Shown here: one piece after another, positions 56,533 through 64,000 of the stretch
How positions within the stretch are numbered: position 1 is the stretch's first letter
Layout: each line of letters opens with the position of its first letter
Origin: Ovis canadensis
Lineage: Eukaryota; Chordata; Mammalia; Artiodactyla; Bovidae
DNA: 64,000 bases
Assembly: GCF_042477335.2 (NCBI RefSeq)
Contig: NC_091250.1
Location: 129,863,384 to 129,927,383, forward strand
Direction: 5' to 3'
Position numbers and translations under genes: made by a program
Notes under the pieces: generated by a model
The model's input: the letters and a program-made list of their open reading frames with translations, nothing else
Database searches by the model: none
What the model was told of the DNA's origin: nothing

Positions 56533-58745
56533 TTTGATTATATTCTTTGCAGCCAAAAATGGAGAAGCTCTATACAGTCTGCAAAAACAAGATTGGGAGC
56601 TGACTGTGGCTCACATCGTGAGCTCCTTATTGCCAAATTCAGACTTAAATTGAAGAAAGTGGGGAAAACCACTAGAAGACCATTCAGGTATGACCTCAAT
56701 CAAATTCCTTATGATTATACAGTGGAAGTGAGAAATAGATTTAAGGGACTAGATCTGATAGATAGAGTGTCTTATGAACTATGGACTGAGGTTTTTGACA
56801 TTGTACAGGAGACAGGGATCAAGACCATCCCCATGAAAAAGAAATGCAAAAAAGCAAAGTGGCTGGCTGGGGAGGCCTTACAAATAGCTGTGAAAAGAAG
56901 AGAAGCGAAAAGCAAAGGAGAAAAGGAAAGATATAAGTATCTGAATGCAGAGTTCCAAAGAATAACAAGAAGAGATAAGAAAGCCTTCCTCAGTGATCAG
57001 TGCAAAGAAATAGAGGAAAACAACAGAATGGGAAAGACTAGAGATCTCTTCAAGAAAATTAGGGATACCAAGGGAACATTTCATGCAAAGATGGGCTCGA
57101 TAAAGGACAAAAATGGTATGGACATAACAGAAGGCAGAAGATATTAAAAAGAGGTGGCAAGAATACACAGAAGAACTGTACAAAAAAGATTTTCACGACT
57201 CAGATAATCATGATGGTGTGATCACTCACCTAGAACCAGACATCCTGGAATGTGAAGTCAAGTGGGCCTTAGAAAGCATCACTACGAACAAAGCTAGTGG
57301 AGGTGATGGAATTCCAGGTGAGCTATTTCAAATTCTGAAAGATGATGCTGTGAAAGTGCTGCACTCAATATGCCAGCAAATTTGGAAAACTCAGCAGTGG
57401 CCACAGGACTGGAAAGGTCAGTTTTCATTCCAATGCCAAAGAAAGATAGTGCCAAAGAATGCTCAGACTACCGCACAATTGCACTCATCTCACACACTAG
57501 TAAAGTAATGCTCAAAATTCTCCAAGCCCGGCTTCAGCAATATGTGAACCGTGAACTTCCAGATGTTTAAGCTGGTTTTAGAAAAGGCAGAGGAACCAGA
57601 GATCAAATTGCCAACATCCGCTGGATCATGGAAAAAGCAAGAGAGTTCCAGAAAAACATCTATTTCTGGTTTATTGACTATGCCAAAGCCTTTGACTGTG
57701 TGGATCACAATAAGCTGTGGAAAATTCTGAAAGAGATGGGAATACCAGAGCACCTGACCTGCCTTTTGAGAAACCTGTATACAGGTCAAGAAGCAACAGT
57801 TAGAACTGGACATGGAACAACAGACTGGTTCCAAATAGGAAAAGGAGTACGTCAAGGCTGTATATTGTCACCCTGCTTATTTAACTTCTGTGCAGAGTAC
57901 ATCATGAGAAACGCTGGACTGGAAGAAACACAAGCTGGAATCAAGATTGCCGGGAGAAACCTCAGATATGCAGATGACACCACCCTTATGGCAGAAAGTG
58001 AAGAGGAACTAAAAAGCCTCTTGATGAAAGTGAAAGAGGAGAATGAAAAAGTTGGCTTAAAGCTCAACATTCAGAAAATGAAGATCATGGCATCTGGTCC
58101 CATCACTTCATGGGAAATAGATGGGGAAACAGTGGAAACAGTGTCAGACTTTATTTTTTTGGGCTCCAAAATCACTGCAGATGGTGATTGCAGCCATGAA
58201 ATTAAAAGACGCTTACTCCTTGGAAGAAAAATTATGACCAACCTAGAGAGCATATTCAAAAGCAGAGACATTACTTTGCCGACTAAGGTCCGTCTAGTCA
58301 AGGCTATGGTTTTTCCTGTGGTCATGTATGGATGTGAGAGTTGGACTGTGAAGAAGGCTGAGCGCCAAAGAATTGATGGTTTTGAACTGTGGTGTTGGAG
58401 AAGACTCTTGAGAGTCCCTTGGACTGCAAGGAGATCCAACCAGTCCATTCTAAAGGAGATCAGCCCTGGGTGTTCTTTGGAAGCAATGATGCTAAAGCTG
58501 TAATTCCAGTACTTTGGCCACCTCATGTGAAGAGTTGACTCATTGGAAAAGACTCTGATGCTGGGAGGGATTGGGGGCAGGAGGAGAAGGGGACGACAGA
58601 GGATGAGATGGCTGGATGGCATCTCTGACTCGATGGACGTGAGTCTAAGTGAACTCCGGGAGCTGGTGATGGACAGGGAAGCCTGGCGTGCTGCGATTCA
58701 TGGGGTCGCAAAGAGTCGGACATGACTGAGCGACTGAACTGAACC
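56533..58745 (+). mobile_element. BovB (RTE) LINE, 5'-truncated and disabled
   Basis: About 2.2 kb of a non-LTR retrotransposon. The endonuclease end is missing. The reverse transcriptase region is readable: FIDYAKAFDCVDH (motif A) near 57670-57710, GVRQGCILSP near 57847 and the YADD active site at 57967-57978. The C-terminal Gly/Arg-rich [17 protein letters not shown] segment and the GAACTGAAC end follow. It is dead: a one-base insertion near 57134, a one-base loss near 57415 and stops at 57568 and 58501 break the frame. Three residues also seem to be missing just before YADD, by my memory of the family. It is a horizontally acquired family in ruminants. Confidence 0.93.
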
Positions 58746-60720
58746 GAATATTTTAAAAGTTTGCTTTATTAACTAACAAAAGTTCTTCATGGTGATGAAT
58801 TCTGCTTAATAGAACTTTTCTTTTTATGGTTAGTGCCTTTTGTGTCCTGTTTGAGGAAGTCTGAGCTATCTTCTGGGCTGTCCAGGTGGTGCTAGTGGTA
58901 GAGAGCCTGCTTGTCAATGCAGGAGACCTGAGAGACACAGGTTCGATCCTTGGGTCGAACACGACTGAAGCGACTTAGCATGCATGCACGTTATCTTCTA
59001 GAAACTTTGTTTTGCCTTTACCAACTAGATTAATTTTCTGCTATAGTGTGAGGTAGTGAGCGGTTAATCCTTACTTATTGTAAAGATCATCCATCCCGCT
59101 GAACCTTTGAAATAAGTCAGGGGACTGTGTATGTTCCATCATCCGTTTGTTCTCTCGCTTGTATTCCCTTAATTACTGTTGCTGTATCATAGGTCTTGAC
59201 ATCTGCAGAGTAAGCCCTCCTACTTCGTTCTTCTTTACCATTGCTTTGGTTATTCTAGGTCATTTTCATTTCCCTGTAAATTTTAAAAGTCAGTTTGGCA
59301 ATTACCACAAAAAATCTGCTCTGATTTTGTTTGGGATTACATTGAATCTGTTGGTTATTTTTTACTATAGAAGACTTGTATAGTAGAAAACTTCTAATCT
59401 CTGAATATGGTATGTCCTTTCATTTATTTAGTTTTTAAAAATTTTTTCACAGTATTTTATGTAGAGGTTTTGTGTTTCATTAAATTTATTCCAAGATACT
59501 TGTTATTTTTGATGGTTTTCAAAATGCTATTTTATAAGCGTTAGTTGGAAACGGAGTTAATTTTTGTGTGTAGACCTTGACTCCCAGAATCTTGCTCAGT
59601 TCAGTTCTTACAGTTTATCTGTGGTTTCTTTTGCTTTTTCTCTGTAGAATATCATGCTGTCTGTGGATGGGGTTTGTTTCTTTCCAATTCTTAGACTTTT
59701 TATTTACTTTCTTAAGTTATTGCATGACCAGGATCTCCCATACAGGTTAAATTGAAGTAATGCTGGCAGAGAGCCTTGTATGGTGCTGGTCTCTGGGAAA
59801 GCTTTCACCATTTCCCCACTAAGTGTGATTTTTGCAATAAGATGTGTTTTATTAGATGCCTTACTTTATAGTAATAAGTACTTTTTAAAAATCAGATTAA
59901 GGAATCTGATAAAAATTGTTTGCTTTTATTCATAGTTTTATTATTTAAAAAATCATGAGTGTGTTGCATTTATCAAATGCTTTTTTCCCCACATCTATTA
60001 ATGATGCGTTTTAGCCTTTATTTTCTGTATGTGGTGAACAACATATTTTTCTAGTGTTAAGTAAACTAACTTGGCTTCCTTAGAATAATCTCAACTGTTC
60101 TTGATAGATCATCCTTTATATCTGTGGTTGGATTTGATTTGCTAATATATATATTTGACATTTTTTTCTGCCTCTGTTCATAAGAGTGTAGCCTATAACT
60201 TTTCTTTTCTTACAATGCTCTCTGTCCAGTTTCGGTGTGAAGATGATGGTGAGCTTATAAAATAGGTTGATTAATGTTTTTGTTTCTGTTTTCTCAGACT
60301 TTCTGTAAGATTTTCCCCTGGTGGTTAAATGAACTGACCAGTGTGTTAAAACTTGGAGACCTGCACACCAAAAAGTCTGTTCTATTGTATATGAATTGTT
60401 AAAAATAATAGAAAGCCTTCATGGGAATTTAACATGTATACATGTACATACTAACCCATGTCAGATAACCCTCCCAGGGTCATCAGAAAGTCCTGTTTTT
60501 CTTGGTGAATCAGACATATAAATGCATCAGTTGAGTGACCTAATAAATTTGCTGTGGGGGGTTGTCTAAAAGGTTTGTTCTCTGGAAGAGTTTGTGAAGG
60601 TTTCTTTCTTAAATGTTCACCAGTGAGACCATCTGGACCTGAGTTTTCTCTGTGAGTTTTAAAATTGTGGCTATTTCTGGAAGCATTTCTTTTGCTGAGG
60701 AATGATTATAAAACACGAAT
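58746..60720 (-). mobile_element. Old L1, right part (antisense)
   Basis: Continues the L1 interrupted at 56311: TTTATGGTTAGTGCCTTTTG, TTTGCCTTTACCAACTAG, CATTGCTTTGGTTATTCTAG and GGGATTACATTGAATCTG follow the antisense ORF2 order, ending near AACCATCTGGACCTGAGTTT-like sequence at 60620-60670. No open frame survives. Confidence 0.7.
58875..58991 (+). mobile_element. Internally deleted Bov-tA SINE (sense)
   Basis: GGGCTGTCCAGGTGGTGCTA head, GGTTCGATCCTTGGGTCG, then a jump straight to AACACGACTGAAGCGACTTA. The core between is gone. TATCTTCT on both sides (58867-58874 and 58992-58999) is a perfect 8-bp target-site duplication, so the deletion was carried in or followed insertion. Confidence 0.92.
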
Positions 60721-61127
60721 ACTGCAGGTTGAGGAAGAGCTTGGAAGGACCACAGAAACACGAGTGTGCTGGAGCGCAGAGAGCACCGCGCCTCCCGAGG
60801 AAGAGGCTGCAGACGAAGCCGGGAACGCGCCTCCTGACAGAGACTGCAGATGAAGCCGGAACGCAGGCTGTCGCTGGGGGGCTTGGACTAATCTCTTCCA
60901 GCGGCTTTGTGAGGAGTCTCTTCAAGTGAGCTCTTTGTGAGTCTCCTATGGTGGCTTCGCGGATTCTTAGAGTGAATCTCTTCCATTCACGTTGTGAATG
61001 GCTGCTCTGTCCTCACCCTGGGCTACAGATGGAAACATGTCTGTCTGGCTCCTAGAGTAGTGAGGGATTTGACCAGGTGCTAAGTCGGAGAGCAGGAATT
61101 GTTCGAAGTGTGTAAGTGTAGTCAGAA

Positions 61128-61300
61128 CAGTGCTTCTCAAACCTTAGCCGCATCCGAGCCACCTGGAGGACCTGTTAAACAGAGCTTGCTGGGCTGCGCC
61201 CGGGGTTCTGACCCAGTAGGTCTGGATGGGGTTAAGATTTGTATTTCTAGCCAGCTCCCAGGTAGGTGACGCTGCCTCTGGTCCAGCTTCCCACTCTGGG
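61128..61300 (+). repeat. MER5A DNA transposon remnant (sense)
   Basis: CAGTGCTTCTCAAACCTTAG, CCACCTGGAGGACCTGTTAA, CTGACCCAGTAGGTCTGGAT and CAGCTCCCAGGTAGGTGACG follow MER5A closely. The right inverted end is decayed. Confidence 0.85.
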
Positions 61301-64000
61301 GTCCCCGGCTTTGTAGAGTGTGCTCGTTAGCGTCCGCTGCACTGGGGTGGGAGTCGTGTCCGTCTTACTCCCTGGTCCCAGGGCCTGGGACAGACGTGTG
61401 CTGAGGGCCGCACTGTACCCTCTTACTGCCCATGCTTGACTGTCTTTTCTTTTTAGTTGCAAAGGTTTGATTTTTTAAAAAAATAAAGCGTCAGTACAGT
61501 ACTTTGTAACATAAAGTAAGTTTTCCCTCTGTTCCTCACCAGCTCCTCTTGCCAGAGATGTCCACCTGCTGTCTCCAGTCAGATGTCTTTTGTGTAATCA
61601 GATGTACAGACATGTGCCAGATGGGCATGGACGATGGGGCTGATCAGTAGCAAGTGAACCCTAGCTGGGTGCCTGGAGGATTGTCTTACCGTGGGCTGCT
61701 TGTTGACAAATGACTGAATGATGCCTGCCCCAAGGGCCAGCCAACCCATGATATCTTGTGGCTTTAGAAGAGATCAGTTCTATAGACCTTGAAGTTGCTA
61801 ATTAGCTCTTGTCCCTTAAAAAAGCTTTAGCACTATTTGAAGTCATGGAGGGACAGTCCCCTAGTGATGGTGCTCAGGCAAGTGTTTGGACAGAGACTTA
61901 GTGGCCGTGTTTGTGACTCACCAGAAAACCTGGTTGCTTCTGCAGAGTGCAGTGTCTGGCCCAGAGGAGGTGCTCAGTTGCTCCAAGGTGCACTTTGCCT
62001 GCCTTCTCAGTCCTCAGCGCCCGTGGGTTTTGGGGTCAGCTGAGCCTGTCCTGCTGTGCTGTGCTCTGGGTCTCTGCCAGGCGCTGAGCTGCACGAGTGG
62101 GTCTGTATGGGGCCCTGGAAACCTGGTCGATCAGCCTTCCTCCCAGACTGCCCACACCCAGCCTCCTGGGGACTGGCTAGGAGTCAGAGCCCAGCACACC
62201 CCCACCGCCTGGCCTTTCCAGCTGGGCCGCTCCACCCAGCCTTCCTTAGCCTTCCAGACTGCATGGAGCGGGCTCCGAAGGGCGCCTGTGGTGCTGCCCG
62301 GGACTGCAGCTTGGGCCGGGCAGGAATGTTCCCGGGGGAGCCGCGCGCTCTTGTGGCTAGCCCCTCAGAGCCAGGCGCTTCCCGGAGATGTGATGGCCGT
62401 CTCCCCTGCGTTGCTGTTGATGGACAGGTTGGTGGTTGCGATCTTGCCTTTCTTGCTTCTGTAGTTGCAGACCTAACTGGAGCACGTTCCTCCCATGTTA
62501 GATAGCTTTTAACGTGATTTAGATCCCCCCTGAAGCCTGCGTGGGGCAGACTTGTTTCCTCGGCTGTTCCTCAGTTTAACATGGGGGTGATCAGCGGGGG
62601 TCTGCTGTGTGTACCAGGAGCTCAAGGGCCCGATTTTATATCCGTGCTCCCTGTCCCCCGCCCCTCACCCCTCATCCCGAGGGTTAGCACTGTTTTTAGT
62701 GGATTAAATGTTTAGCATCAGCTGCTGCTTGGATAACATTTTTGAAAAAGGAGAGGGACTCCTGGGTACTTTTAACTGTGTGTGGAACTAGGAATTTGAG
62801 CCACAGTGCTTGTGGCCATAAGACCTCGGTGTCTCCCTTACTTCCTTTTTCCCACAAGGTAGCTAGAATCTGATCACACGGGAGGTTTGCTCTGCAGACT
62901 GCGGCTTTCCCTTGGTGTCTCTCTGACGGTTGAAGTGGGCCAGCCTCTTCCCCTCATGCTTTCAGAGCAGAGCCGAGGCCCGGTGTGTGTCTGTGCAGCT
63001 GTGGAGCATGTCAGTCGTGGAGGGGTGGGAATCTGGAAGAAACGCATGGAGATGGACTTCCGAGGAGTCCGTGGAGCTTTTCCCCTTCTCTGCTGTTGAT
63101 GAGTGTCAGGGTTTAGATGTCTCTCAAGTGAAGTTTTGACCTCACTGAGCCTGTGTGAGGTTATGCTGTCTGTATTGTAGTAACGATGGCACCATTCCCG
63201 TAGTGTTGTTTCACACATAAAATGCAGGAGAAGTGCCTGCTGCCGGAGCCTGACAGGTGGTCTGTGACTCAGGAGACGCTGAAGGAGATACCCAGCTAGG
63301 CCAGGCAGTCCTTGGGGGAGCTGAACACTGCCTGTTTCTGCTGGTTTCCGGTTGCTGTGGAATCAGAAGTCGCCAGCAGTTTGTCACTGAGACCGGAGTG
63401 AGAGAGCGGGAACCCCCAAGTAATTACTGAATCACAGCCAGGAGTTCAAATGTACGGCCTCTCAAAGGAGGAAGACATCGGAGGTCTATTTCTCAAGACT
63501 CTGAGAAGTTCTGAGACACCCTGGGGAGTGTGGGTGGCTTGTGGAACCTGCTCCACCGGGTTGGCGAGGACTGTCCTCCCGTCCCAGCCCTCCTCCACCC
63601 TCTGGGACGGCCTCATTCCGTCTCTCCCTGGGCAGGACTCCTCGCCCTCTCCCAGTCCCGGCTGCTTGGTTTTAAATGGACAGGAGTAACTCTCCGATAA
63701 TCTTTATGAAAATTCCCTGTAAAAGCACACGTTTGATGAGTTTGAGTCTTTTCCTGTGGGCCAGGAACCGTTCTAGACACTGGAGGCATCACAGTAAATG
63801 GAAGAGACTGTGTTCGTGCTCACGGACTCTGCCCGCTGATGACGAAGACAAACACAGCCGCAGTGATAGCGTCTAGGAATGTATCCTCGTGCCCGCGTGT
63901 GGCTCAGCTCACACGCGGCACGTTGACACCCGCGAGGCCAGGGACCCAGATTGAGCGGCTCGCAGGCCTCTTGTCAGCGAGCATTCTTGCTTGCTCCTCA

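Larger units (their letters stand above)
35619..64000 (+). other. TBC1D14: TBC1D14 intron 2 (runs off window)
   Basis: Starts with GTAATG and continues past the right edge. It contains the repeats listed separately. Unique stretches are 35620-37080, 37580-38790, 39800-41840, 42220-43730, 44430-45030, 45480-46950, 47160-49130, 52740-53590 and 61300-64000. I see no exon with matching splice sites and protein-like reading. The long frames (for example 36453-36980 minus, 42537-43358 plus, 61886-62464 plus) are GC-driven. A/T-rich 51840-52280 is probably an old antisense LINE end. Alternative internal first exons of TBC1D14 exist in other mammals, and I could not place one. Confidence 0.7.

Noticed and set aside
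56338-57147. 269-residue open frame as a host gene
   Set aside because: It starts in an antisense SINE and continues into BovB, so it is a chance fusion of repeat frames.
57628-58503. 291-residue reverse-transcriptase frame as a working gene
   Set aside because: It lacks the endonuclease and has upstream frame breaks and stops; it is part of a dead BovB.

Overview
The window is nuclear DNA from a ruminant, most likely a bovid. It is full of Bov-tA/Bov-A2 SINEs, CHR-type tRNA SINEs and BovB (RTE) retrotransposon pieces, lying among older mammalian repeats (MIR, MER5A, L1). This mixture is diagnostic of ruminants. I cannot assign the exact species from the sequence alone. Coding DNA is sparse, and nearly all long open frames are chance products of GC-rich or repetitive sequence.

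Two genes, both on the + strand, match the order KIAA0232 - TBC1D14 known from human 4p16.1. Positions 1-4975 hold the 3' end of KIAA0232: the tail of one coding exon, an intron, the last coding exon and a long 3' UTR with two poly(A) signals and an AU-rich element. About 19 kb of intergenic DNA follows, with three antisense BovB pieces, many SINEs and simple repeats, and no gene I can support. A CpG island at about 23.8-25.1 kb is the probable TBC1D14 promoter. It has a YY1/ETS-type start region followed by a strong splice donor, a 20-bp GC-box minisatellite and a G-run block, with a second minisatellite just downstream. Intron 1 (about 11 kb) leads to the first coding exon of TBC1D14 (34900-35618, residues 1-239). 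The rest of the window, 28 kb, is intron 2; the TBC-domain exons lie beyond the right edge.

KIAA0232 is a conserved protein of unknown function. TBC1D14 is a Rab11- and TRAPP-linked regulator of autophagy and recycling endosomes. Nothing in the sequence links the two functionally; they are neighbours.

I found no new gene system. The most notable signals are the perfect tandem GC-box array in the presumed TBC1D14 promoter, a possible short upstream ORF whose stop overlaps the TBC1D14 start codon as ATGA, a weak donor followed at once by an in-frame stop after the first coding exon, and a nested insertion in which BovB and two SINEs split one old antisense L1.
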